28,922 nucleotides of DNA, taken from assembly GCA_023853785.1 (NCBI GenBank), contig JAJIRX010001044.1, forward strand, positions 1 to 28,922, read 5' to 3'. Under the pieces are notes generated by a model. The model worked only from the letters and a program-made list of their open reading frames with translations, was not told the DNA's origin and did no database searches. The translations under genes were made by a program, and so were the position numbers. Positions 1-10,596 of this stretch are shown here, piece after piece (position 1 is the stretch's first letter; each line of letters opens with the position of its first letter). Source of the DNA: Psilocybe azurescens. Taxonomy: Eukaryota > Basidiomycota > Agaricomycetes > Agaricales > Agrocybaceae.

Positions 1-1332
1 ATTGGAGCTCCATACAAAATATGTATTGAATGTATTAAAAATTCTGCAGAAGCGGAGGCCATTCTGTGCTTCAATGGCTGATAGCGGAGGCCGTACAGCT
101 AGTGAAACAGATGAATTTTATACCTATTTTACTACCTATTTACCGCATTTTTGAATGAACATTTATTCTTGACATTGGAGCTCCATATGAAATATGCATT
201 GAATGTATTTAAAAATTCTGCAGAAGCGGAGGCCATTCTGTGCTTCAATGGCTGATAGCGGAGGCCGTGTAGCTAGTGAAAACAGATGAATTCCATACCT
301 ATTTAACTACCTATTTACCGCATTTTTGAATGAACATTTATTCTTGACAGATTGGAGCTCCATACGAAATATGTATTGAATGCATTGAAAATTTTGGCAG
401 AAGCGGAGGCCGCACTGTTCTTCAATAGCTGGTGGCGGAGGCCGTACAGCTAGCAAAACAGATGAATTCCATACATATTTTACTACCTATTTACCGCATT
501 TTTGAATGAACATTTATTCTTGACACATTGGAGCTCCATACGAAATATGTATTGAATGTATTTAAAAATTCGGCAGAAGCGGAGGCCGTACTGTTCTTCA
601 ATGGCTGGTGGCAGAGGCCGCACAGCTAATGATGAATTCCATACATATTTTACTACTTATTTACCACATTTTTGAATGAACATTTATTCTTGACACATTG
701 GAGCTGCATATGAAATATGTGTGGAATGTATTTAAAAATTCTGCCGAGGCGGAGGCCGTGATGTTCTTCAATGGCTGGTGGCGGAGGCTGTACAGCTAGT
801 GAAACAGATGAATTTTATACATATTTTACTACCTATTTACCGCATTTTTGAATGAACATTTATTCTTGACACATTGGAGCTCCATACGAAATATGTATTG
901 AATGTATTTAAAAATTCTGCAGAAGCGGAGGCCGTACTGTTCTTCAATGGCTGGTGGTGGAGGCCATACAGCTAGTGAAACAGATGAATTCCATACCTAT
1001 TTTACTATCTATTTACTGCATTTTTGAATGAACATTTATTCTTGACACATTGGACCTCCATACGAAATATGTATTGAATGTATTTAAAAATTCGGCAGAA
1101 TCGGAGGCCATTCTGTGCTTCAATGGCTGGTGGCGGAGGCCATATAGCTTGGAAACCATAATTTTCTTACCTATTTTACTACCTATTTACCGCATTTTTG
1201 AATGAACATTTATTCTTGAAAGAATGGAGCTGCATATAAAATATGTACTGAATGTAATTTAAAATTCTGCAAAAGCGGAGGCCATACTGTTCTTCAATGC
1301 TTAATTGCGGAGTCCATGATGCCAGGAAACTG
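1..1332. repeat. Satellite-like tandem array, ~175-bp unit
   Basis: Head-to-tail units begin with ATTGGAGCTCCATA or a close variant at about 1, 174, 351, 527, 697, 873, 1049 and 1223, giving lengths of 173, 177, 176, 170, 176, 176 and 174 bp. The last unit is diverged and fades near 1332; the first lies on the window edge, so the array probably continues leftward. Each unit holds the 9-mer GCGGAGGCC (or a one-base variant) twice, about 35 bp apart, and ends with a conserved block containing TTTGAATGAACATTTATTCTTGA. No open frame is shared between units, so this is noncoding satellite DNA. Its location (centromeric, subtelomeric or interspersed) cannot be told from here. Confidence 0.95.
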
Positions 1333-3008
1333 GATAAATTGCAGTGGACCTCTGGCTCTATTTCTTCCCCCAATTTTCCTACAATTGAATCTAGATTAGT
1401 AAACCAACCATGGTAAAAGTATTAAAATAGGGATGAAAATGTCCCATGGAATGGTCATTAGAATGGCGGTAGCCCATGCCAAATTTGCTGCAAACCGGCT
1501 GCCAAAATCAAAAATTTCCCCACAGGGCCAGTGTTTGGTGTATCAGGGATAGGCCCACTTGACACCGTACCTCACATGAGAATTTTAGGCCCTCACTTGA
1601 CACCGTGACAAGCACAAGATAATTGGCTTTTCAGTGAGTCTCTTTCAGGCCATGTGATACATTAGATCATAAATAATTCAAATTCCGTGTAGTGCATCAT
1701 TTGATCACTGTCCCATGTGGTACATAAGCAAACCCAACTCCCTCGTCCGATTTGTCGACGTATATAGCAGTGCGCCCCAAGGGCCGTGTTACCTGTATTT
1801 GAATTGTCCATTTGTTCCTGCACTTCATTGCAGGTTATTTGACTTAAATAATGTTTATCGTTAGCCTTAAGCCAGCTTTTTTGAGATGAAGTTTAACTAG
1901 CAGTTTGGATCGAGTCCTTAATGAGAACACCTTTTGAAATGTGGCAGGGCTGTTTGGATAGTTTGCATCCTGTCGAGTTTGGGTATATAAGCTGAAATAG
2001 TGTAAGAGTATTTGTTTGATGAGCATTAGTGTGGGATAAAACACCTTACGATTTCTGGACGAATGAATGTGGGGTTTGGCGCCGACCGCTAACACATTGA
2101 CGCTCCGATTGTCCACATCTGAACCTCCGGCACATTATTTGCTACCTCGAGCTCTTGCTAATTGGAGAGGCCAATTTGCACATTGAAATATCTATCAATG
2201 CTTACCCTAATCTGTATTATACACAGCCTTAATACAACACTAGAGGTACTCAAGTCATTGAAAGGTGAGCAACAGGACTGCTCAGGGAATGGCCGAGGAG
2301 GCCAATGCTGGACGGTGGCAAAGTTTGTAACCTGGTAATTTAAAATAGTTTTTGACGTCGCAGTTCTTTCAAGTCTCTTTTAAATTCATCATTGTTTAAT
2401 TTTTATTTACCCTCAGATTGACGGACATTCTTACTTTGCACAAACAAGAAAGTAGGTATTTCTGGAGGTGACAAAGTGATCTACATCACACGTCATTAAA
2501 TAGCAATCAGTCAGTGAGTAACATAACCAAGAATAGATATTCGGGCATAATTAATTGATTGATCAAATGCTTTACTGAGTGAATACAACTGCCAGTGACA
2601 GTAACATCACAACATCAATGGTCCAGACGTGTTAAATCAGAGATGATATATGAAGTCGAAGATAAGCTGTTGGACACTGTACAAACACTATATTTTCCAG
2701 ATAGCTGGATCCGTTCAGTTAATCATAATATGCCCACTCTGAATTTTTTTCTAGACACATAGATTAATGCAAATGAACAAGTCACACATTGCAAAAGTAA
2801 GTGATCTTGGAAATGCTCTAGATACAATCGATATATGGGACTATTTCTATGGAACATCATTGTGGGCGAGATATCGGGTTACCTGATCGTTTAATGTGGC
2901 ATATCTCCACAACAACGTCTGTTATGAACTGCCCTGAGTTACTGGTGAAAGAACTGAGTTTGAATCATGGTGGCGGCAGGTGATTCATTCTAGCACCAGT
3001 CACCTAAA
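1333..3008. other. Intergenic stretch, no gene seen
   Basis: I find no convincing coding tract on either strand; the open frames are short, lack splice context and show no recognisable motif. One small direct repeat is visible: CACTTGACACCGT at 1556-1568 and again at 1594-1606. The segment separates the satellite array from the first membrane-protein remnants. Confidence 0.6.
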
Positions 3009-3061
3009 ATGTCATTCCCAATGAGCGTACAAGAAAATGAAGTTAGAGTCAATGATACTTG
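3009..3061 (+). pseudogene. First-exon scrap of a second copy of the downstream membrane gene
   Basis: Starting at an ATG, the translation MSFPMSVQENEVRVNDT matches the amino end of the larger gene 240 bp downstream (IPIPVNIQENEIRSN) almost residue for residue, then meets a TGA. The expected first transmembrane segment does not follow. I read it as a relic of a tandem duplication in which only the first exon is still recognisable. It is too short to be functional. Confidence 0.5.
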
Positions 3062-3198
3062 AGAAGCCACCACTTATGTCCAATGATTGAATCAAGAAAA
3101 TCATTGTAGTATTGGGATGATTCCTTGTAGCATGGCAACTGTTCATGAGAGTTGCTACAATAAGTAACATACGATAACAATATCATAATCAGCGAATT

Positions 3199-3206
3199 TA
3201 TATAAG
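3199..3206 (+). promoter_or_regulatory. TATA-like box of the membrane-protein gene
   Basis: TATATAAG lies 46-53 bp upstream of the ATG at 3252, a plausible core-promoter position for a short 5' UTR. Assigned by position and sequence only. Confidence 0.4.
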
Positions 3207-3251
3207 AAGTTGTTCAGTGGAGAAAGATCTTCAACTCTAAAGCATAGCACA

Positions 3252-4620
3252 ATGTCTACACCTGACATTCCAATCCCAGTCAACATCCAAGAGAATGAAA
3301 TTAGAAGCAATCTTAGTAGCTCAATGCTTTTTAATTTTCTCATGGGTGAGTCTCCACGCCTGTGAATGACAACATCACAAACTTACGTGTGCCAGGCATA
3401 TATACCATGGTATATGGAGGCACCATGCACCTTTATTGTGGGTCCTTTCCTTCAACTTCAAAAGCAATTTTGTCAATGATATGTCCTAAAGTATCCAACA
3501 AGTCTGCGAGTATTAATCGTTGGATTGTTATAACAACCATTTCCGTGCTGTATCTGATATGTTTCTCCTACTTCATTGTGAATTGGTACTACCTTGATTG
3601 GGTAGTTGTGATAAATGGAGATAGGCGAGAATCAATTTTTTTGGGAAGTGTGGGGAGGGTCCTCAATGGATCTGGGTACTCGGTGCCTTTCTAGAGAGTT
3701 CTTTGTTCGTTGTTTCCGATGAACTACTGGTTGGTCAGTATCATTGATTATCATATAATTTTCATCAACATCTTGATACATATGGAGATGCTACCATGTC
3801 TGGGGACAATCTTTCCTGGCAATTGTGGTCCCATTGATACTTTTAGTCGCAGAATGCAGTGAGTCCTACAGATGAAAGTTCGGCATGAACATCCCCAGTA
3901 ACAACAGGTTATTGCAGGTCTATTTGTGGCAACAACTGTCTTCGATTCCTTGTCCAGTCAGTTAACTAGTGAAGCAACCGCTATCCTAGGCAATAATATC
4001 GCAAGTGCTTTGGCATTTATGTCACTGGGCACCACTGTGATTACAACATTTCTTATTGGATACAGAATACATTCCACCTCCTCAGCGATTAAATGGTTCA
4101 CGATCCAAAAGACCATTCAACCACATTGTGGTGATAATCATTGAGTCAGCCGCAACTTATTCACTTGTACTGCTCTTAGAAGCCATCATTATTGCTGTTC
4201 CGTCATTCAATACAGTGGAATCTACCATGAATGAAGCTCGCTATTACACAGAAACAATTCTTACTGTTTTTTCAGTATGTATCTTCTGGTGTTGATATGG
4301 ATATCCAGTGTTTCTAACTTAGAATCAGGGGATGGCGCCAACAGTTCTGGTCTCAAGAATTGCTCTTACCTCCCTAACAGCACAGATGTATCAGCTACAA
4401 TTACTCACATATCTGGCTTGCAGTTCGGATCACAGCAAGGGAGTAGCAGAGGCCGTGAGTGGAAATGCCACCGGAGCAGACATTGATGACTCGGTTCATG
4501 CAGACAATGCGGAGCCAACCCGATAGCTGAATTGAAGAGGGGTTTAGCGGGATGATGCGCTTGGAGACAATCGAGTCTAGTGTGCATTCCGCCGAAGAAA
4601 TAGCAGATCCGGCCGACATT
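3252..4620 (+). pseudogene. Seven-transmembrane basidiomycete membrane protein, frameshifted
   Basis: An unnamed multi-pass membrane family common in Agaricomycetes; function unknown. Visible pieces in order: MSTPDIPIPVNIQENEI at the start; GIYTMVYGGTMHLY (TM1) after an intron at 3346-3395; RWIVITTISVLYLICFSYF (TM2) after an intron at 3438-3491; NYWLVSIIDYHIIFINILI (TM3) after a probable intron 3650-3694; RCYHVWGQSFLAIVVPLILL (TM4); an intron 3859-3917; ALAFMSLGTTVITTFLIGYR (TM5); HIVVIIIESAATYSLVLLLE (TM6); and, across an intron 4275-4328 with a CTAAC branch point, ILTVFS/GMAPTVLVSRIA (TM7). The hydrophilic tail contains HISGLQFGSQQGS and HSAEEIADPADIK. The reading frame slips near 3779-3782, 4085, 4370, 4455 and 4515-4570 with no splice signal to explain it. 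Domain order is complete, so decay is recent or the indels are sequencing errors. Confidence 0.75.
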
Positions 4621-4691
4621 AAAATTTACTTCTTCATTTTAGGTTTTCTTTTCCTTGAATTTGTGTTTCACGGCTATGATTGGTACAGTTA

Positions 4692-5385
4692 AGGCTAATT
4701 AATCTTACATCGGTGATATCGAAGGGGCGGTTGATGTGGTAATTATTTAATGTCTTTGTTCTAGTTTTTACATTGTCGCTTGGTCTTATATTTACCTTTC
4801 TCGTTTTCATTATCGTAGTTAAATTGTTATTCCTAGTATATACGACTATGGTCATATTTTACAAGTAATCTTATCATCCTTTCTAACAAAAAGAAATTGA
4901 AAGAAGGAGGATTTTCACCATCAGAAAGTGGGTCCTCATGTTAGACTCCAGCAAGTCAGAGCAGCTCTTATATAACATTTAAATGCAAGCTCGAAGCAGA
5001 TAAGTTTTCCTGAGAGCCCTGACCAGCTTGAGTAGGGACTTAAGTAGACATTTGGTTGTGCCCTTTACAATGAGAGTCAATTCTCCAATAAAAAGGGAGA
5101 GCTTTCAGAATGTGAAGGGAAGAGAACAAACGGACGGAAAACAGTTGCTCAGTGATGCACCGATGGCATATCAGTTGAGACCATTGATCACGTGTAGACC
5201 TTCCTTAAACAATATCAGAGTTTGAACTCATGTGTACCACTCAAATGAATCACACTACCACGACCCAATCAATGTATTCAAACAGTATAACTATAACGAT
5301 GTTGTCCGACGCGTGGTACACCTTCATGTATAGGATCCAGCGTCCTCTCGATCAGGATACCACACTTATCTGAACCAGGAGATGG
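4692..5385. other. Intergenic stretch, no gene seen
   Basis: AT-rich sequence between the two plus-strand pseudogenes. Open frames here are short and have no family resemblance or intron signals that I can support. Confidence 0.55.
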
Positions 5386-7290
5386 GTGGAGAGACTCCCT
5401 TCAGTAATCCTCTCGCTGTATTTAATGTGCGTCCTTCTTCTCTTCTGTTTCCTTGAATTATTTTACTGTGTTCCATGGCCTGCTTTGTTATCTGTCATTT
5501 CTGTCATACATTCTGAACCCTTATTTTTACAGCCCTTCGAGGTCTTCGTCCTATGCGCTGCTGGGTATATCCCAGCAAGACAGGGTATTCTGAATAAGAA
5601 GACTCACAAGGTAGATACACACACTCTCCGATTATTTCTGGTTCACTCCTAGGGGCAATGATTTATATATCGCTCTTATTGATGTCTGTAATTATAGCAA
5701 ATCAGCTTATCCAACGTATCGCTCTTCATACGGGCACTGCTCTTTTCCAAAGTTGCCTTTAGTTGACGCCTGGTACGCTGGCTTACGTCTTCGTTTAGTT
5801 TGCAATTCATGATTTGTGATGACACTTACGATTACTTGGTAGAGAAACAGAAGGGACTCTGGGTGATACCGACATGGTTCATCGTCGTCACCGGCACCTC
5901 GATGGCCGTAGGCCAGGTTCTGGGATGAACGTTCGAGTTGAGAAAGACGCAGCGGTATGTGAACCTCATCATTGCTTTTCCTTGTGTTCGTTATAACTTT
6001 CCACAATTCGTGTTTCTTTTCGCGTTTCGTCCCGCCGTTTCCTGCTTTCATCCCTTTCTCATTCACAAGTACTTTGTATACTCCCCACCATACCCTACTT
6101 AACTTGCCATCATCTCTCTCACCCCTCTGCACTTAATTGACCCCAGCTCACACATCCACACTCATACAGGAGCTTCATAATGCTCGCAGCGATGTTCATC
6201 AACTCCAACATATTACCATCGCGCTGATGCAGAGCCTAGTCGTCTCCATCCCTGACCTCGTATGGGGCTCGGACGATAACGAGAATGCGATTTTCGGCCG
6301 GCGTGTTGACGTGATTTGATGATGTACAGCATACTTTGGATGGTGGTATGTGGCTTTCTCTTATTCTTGCAGCATGTACCCATAACCTAGCTCTTCCCTG
6401 CCCCTCTCGTCGTCCCCTTACTTTCCACATCCCTTCTGCGCCGCATCATGATCCTTACTCGCATACATCCACTAACCCTCCCTCTCTTCTATGAAGCCGC
6501 AGGCTCGGTACAGCCACGGTGTAAGCCCCTCGCACCACCCGCAACCTCATCCACAACCTATAGGCCTCCATGCTTGAACTCAACACCGACCGGGACAGGA
6601 GCGCATGCTGCTCCTTGTATACGTTACCGATGGGGAAAAGGACAGCGAGCACGATTTAAAGACGCATGTGTCGAGCTCGATGCTCGCCAATTCCCATTCG
6701 TTGGCGTCAGAAGAAATTGAAAGGCCATTTTACGCGGTCGCCGATATCTTCTGCACCGTCCGTCACCCCATATCTGGAGTTCCTGATGCCAGGACAGCAA
6801 CACGCAATAGGCGCGATACGACGTTCTCCAACTCGTTTCCGGATCGTCGGAATGAAAGCCGTGCGGATTGGCTTGCGTGGGGTGTCGGTGTCGGTGCTTC
6901 CACTGCTTCTGGCTCTGGTGGTAGGGGTGGCGGGTGGGAGAGGGGCAGGTGTGAATGCTAGGGACAGGGAGACGAGTGATAGTGAGGAGGATCAAGATAA
7001 AATCATTTAAACCTCAATGGCACCGCTTCCGCCAACCTTGAACACAGCGCCCGCACATTACACCTTCCTTTCTCATTTGCCATGCACCTCTCCTCACTCC
7101 CCACCCCATCCACATATACGTTCTGCACCCCCTGCACACGCTTTTCCTCTCGATAAATGCATTCTTAGCCTTCCCACTCTAAGCAGTCTCGTCCTGCTCT
7201 CGCTCATCGTCACCCTGATGACAACCCGCTGCAATATGCGCTGGAGCATAATAGCGCGTTGACGAGCGGCTCATTGGTTGGACTATTTTT
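5386..7290 (+). pseudogene. Auxin-efflux-carrier-like membrane transporter, frameshifted and truncated
   Basis: Resembles the fungal AEC/PIN-like transporters, multi-pass membrane proteins. First clear exon, after an acceptor at 5532: PFEVFVLCAAGYIPARQGIL. After an intron 5611-5697: LSNVSLFIRALLFSKVAF. Then LWVIPTWFIVVTGTSMAVGQ, an in-frame TGA at 5926-5928 where the family keeps coding, and FELRKTQR up to a donor at 5955. After a long intron ending at 6169: FIMLAAMFINSN and IALMQSLVVSIPDLVWGSDD, the most diagnostic segment, then ALTYLMMYSI (frame broken near 6300-6315). An intron (6346-6502) precedes RYSHGV and a long hydrophilic loop containing SDSEEDQD. The last match is LQYALEHNSALTSGSL at about 7225-7290. 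The C-terminal membrane half is not found. At least five frame breaks are needed, so it is not functional as read. The start codon is unresolved. Confidence 0.7.
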
Positions 7291-8009
7291 TGGAGCTATT
7301 GTGTGTTAACACCGGCTGTTATGTTAGGGAGTATGTTGGGTGGGTTATGGTTGGAAGCGCTTTAGGAGTGGGTAGGGTGAAGTGAGGTGGCGAGGAGGGG
7401 ATCGCGAGGATAGGGATAGAGACGCGGGTGGGTGTGAGGCAGCGTAATGTGAGGTGGCGGGCGAGGGTGGGGTTTTCTTTTTTTTTTTAAAACGGTTTGA
7501 TCGTGATACGTACTCGTGCAGCACTGCATACTCACAGGTAGAATCCCACACTTGTTTTCTGGAATTTTTCCTCGCTTTACTCGCATATTAGTAGTTTTTA
7601 TACTTTTTGCATTTACTGCTCCAAATAATAATCACAATACGAAGTCTGCCGCTTCGTCAGGGAACCTGGATTGATGAAACTACGTCAATACCTGCAAATA
7701 TTTGAGAGTTAGACATGATAATGTCGTGCGCTCAGCGAGGCGATCCGGAAAATGAATAAAGGCTTGCTCTTAGGATGCTCAACATTCTGTTCAAAGAAGC
7801 CGCATCTGTGCTAGGTCATCGTCACAAAACAGAATTCCAATAGTATCTGTTCCGCTACTGGATGTTTCCTTCTCCGGGCGTCCCAACTCCTGTTCATCCT
7901 ATACATCCTTCTAGATCTGCAGTTGTGAATGCGTACCAATCATGAACTCAATTGTCAAGTGGTCCAAACAGAGGCAAATCGACAGAAGCAAGTCCCACAC
8001 AGTCCTCAT
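7291..8009. other. Stretch without a supportable gene
   Basis: Follows the truncated transporter. It holds a G-rich, A-poor segment (7340-7470), a run of ten T near 7480, and a few short open frames on the minus strand (for example SSGTDTIGILFCDDDLAQMR near 7790-7860) that could belong to the unidentified minus-strand tract beyond, but nothing firm. Confidence 0.45.
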
Positions 8010-9460
8010 TCCGCACTTTCCATTCAAACCTTGCTCTACTTCCCTGTCCTTGCGGCTCATGCAAAGCTCAACTACACCGCGAAGGCCATCTCCAAATACA
8101 TCCTGCTGGTAGTATGAATTACCTACTTACCCGCTCCCCAGCGCACGCACGCATACAATGGACACACCCCTACCCCTTCAACAACCTGTTGGTTGGATCC
8201 TCCGCTGGATCCTCCTGCAACAGGACCCAATCCATGCGCATGTCTAGCTGCATGCTGTCCTCCACGAACGTATCCACAAACGGTCGGCCACTTGCATACC
8301 CATTTGCCCAGTGTATCGTGGCGGATGGTGTCACTGTCAGTGCCTGTTGGGTAGATAGGTGTTATTCGTGAGCATTCCAGATTTGTGAAGGATGGAAAGA
8401 ACAGATGCCAACGTGGACAGAGAAGATGGACGGGGAGGACAAACGTTCTCATTACGTCCGTGACACAGTCTACAGAATATGACCGCGGTGGAACGCTGGC
8501 CGAGTGCTGATTACATTCAGCCAGTAGTTCTTCATGCACATTCATGAGCTTGGAAGATACGGAGAAGATCATAAAGATCGTGGTCAAGGCCAAGATTGTG
8601 GTCAGAGGTAGGAAAACCTCCTGGGATCCAATGAAAGAATGTGCATGCTCGTACAACGCAAGCAGTTCATGTCCGAATTCTGGCGTGAGATTGCAGAAGA
8701 TGGTGAGAGTGCCGTACGGGTCTGGGGAGGAGTCAGCGTGAGTGAGGAAGACGGTTTGCGTGGATCTGAACGCCACAGGTAGAAGAGGTATTAGGTGTAC
8801 TAATAACGTTCAGGTTTAAGCTATGGTTGGGATTGTGGCACCAGGGGCCTGAACATCCCGAGATAGTCCTTTCGCCATTCCATTTCGATTATCCGCGGTT
8901 CCGTCCTCTGGATCCATTAGCAGTCCTCGCTCAGAAACTCAGCTTCAATGTCCCTCAATATTGATCAACACCGTCATGTCTCTTCTGAGCCCCTCTGTGC
9001 GGTTTACCTCTCCATGAACACAGCATTCAAGTCTGTGCCTTGTTCAAGAGGTTCGGCTTGTCAAGAAATGCCTTCAGGAGACGCATTTATTGAACCTTGG
9101 TTTTGGGTTCGGTTCCTGGGCCCAATTATATGGAGAGGGAGAGGGAGAGGGATGCGAGGAAGGAGACACCGATGCTACTGATAGCGTGGAAGTATTAGCA
9201 AAGGCAAAAACAGGACAAAGAAGTCAACATACAGATTCCCTACACCAGAATCAGCATAATGGCAACATTTTCGTCATGTGGCATGACACCTTCCCGCTCA
9301 TGAACAGGCCAATATGACATTTGTACTCATGCCTCCATTACTCTTCCGAGCATTCACATAAAAATCCTCTACATGCTGCAGCTCTGCCCGACGAGATTCG
9401 AGGGTTGAACCTGAAGGCAACCTGAAGACGCATATAACTGTTCTTGCTAATCAAGAATGC
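8010..9460 (-). pseudogene. Unidentified coding tract, fragmented
   Basis: Several stop-free blocks on the minus strand read like real protein but cannot be joined without frame changes. In 5' to 3' order: LESRRAELQHVEDFYVNARK (about 9415-9330); a Ser/Pro-rich block ending YNWAQEPNPKPRFNK (about 9197-9081); RIIEMEWRKDYLGMFRPLVP (about 8885-8825); a 217-codon open frame from 8776 whose amino part contains GHELLALYEHAHSFIGSQEV and one hydrophobic segment LTTILALTTIFMIFSV; WANGYASGRPFVDTFVEDSM and QLDMRMDWVLLQEDPAEDPT (about 8335-8180); and QDVFGDGLRGVVELCMSRKD (about 8103-8040). I do not recognise the family. The blocks could be exons of one gene or of two. The frame breaks suggest the same decay as its neighbours. 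Confidence 0.35.
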
Positions 9461-9921
9461 TCTGATGTAAGCCTGGCGCCCCAGTCTTACCACAGCCCCT
9501 TTACATATTATCTTATCTTCTACATTTACGTACACGTGACCGCGATCCCCAACCCATTCCTTCGATATCGACTTCTCTCTGACACATTATATATTATGCA
9601 CCGTACACACCTGTAGCCCAGTAAGTCGTCCTATCGATATATTGTGGTCCTTTCATTCTCCGCGTGACTCCTCAGCGAGCCTGGTGACGCCAGGCTTTCA
9701 TCTGAGGTGGCCCGGAGATACAAAATGGGAAATGGGTAGAGCGTTGAAATTGAACTTTCGGGGACGCACAAATATTGAACCTTTGAAAGCAGCAGCCCTT
9801 GAACTTAGCAGAATTTGAGGAAGTGAGCTGGAAAGCGGAACTTGTCGCTCAATGATGACACAACAGTCTAGGCCTTTGACCACACGCCAAACCGACTGGT
9901 CATCTTCATCTTCTTAGTATC

Positions 9922-10400
9922 ATGAAATTTGCATCTACTGTCATCACATCTGTTCGTTGCCCAGGTAGTATCTGAGTCTGTCAATGGAAACCATGAGGTC
10001 TGTCCTTGCTTCCTCACCCCGTCTCAAGAGTCTCAACAATCACCGCATCATTAAAAAGCGCAACATACTAATCAAATTGAACCCCATGCAAACAGACCAA
10101 CGCCGAACGGGCTTCAACATCCGCAACCTCTCTGGCACCAGCGGACTCCAAGCCTTGGTGTCAAGCTATTCAGGGTGTAGCGACGCCTGGTACAACGTCC
10201 CCACGTCCCTCGCTAACCCCACCATCGCGCACTGGAGCAGGTGCAGCTAGGAGGTTGTCGCGTTCCAGGTCCCCATCATGGGCGAAGCGCAGGGAGTGGT
10301 ATTTGGAAACGGGGAGCGGGGTTACGAACCTGACGTTCTTTGAGTTTAGCCAGGGTGTTGGGCTTACGCGTAGGTGGGATGACAGGAGTGTCTTCCGTTG
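9922..10400 (+). pseudogene. Possible small secreted protein, broken
   Basis: An ATG at 9922 opens with MKFASTVITS, which looks like the start of a fungal signal peptide. Downstream, in a different frame, come GFNIRNLSGTSGLQALVSSY and DAWYNVPTSLANPTIAHWSR, then a TAG (about 10248) directly before EVVAFQVPIMGEAQGVVFGN, and, after another frame change, NLTFFEFSQGVG. The aromatic-rich pattern fits a small secreted fungal protein, but no family is recognised. The opposite strand also has stop-free stretches here (for example TRKPNTLAKLKERQVRNPAP near 10385-10290 after an ATG at 10408), so the coding strand is not certain. Read as it stands it is broken. Confidence 0.3.
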
Positions 10401-10596
10401 ATTACCATGGGTTGGATTTAGAGTACAACGAAAACGTAAATTGGTACAAAGAAGCTACATAAGCAAGAAAAGGGGCTGGAAACGAAGAAATGTCCTCTGT
10501 GTTGAATCATTAAATTCGTAAGAAAGTCCAGATTCGAGAAAGTTGTATGCAATTTATCGTCCACGGGAACCCATCAATAGCCATCCCCTTCTTTCT

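Noticed and set aside
1179..1373. Minus-strand open frame overlapping the satellite end
   Set aside because: It lies mostly within the diverged last satellite unit and is not preserved in the other units.
3155..3343. Hydrophobic minus-strand frame opposite the first exon of the membrane gene
   Set aside because: The plus strand carries the family match, splice signals and start; the minus frame is its shadow.
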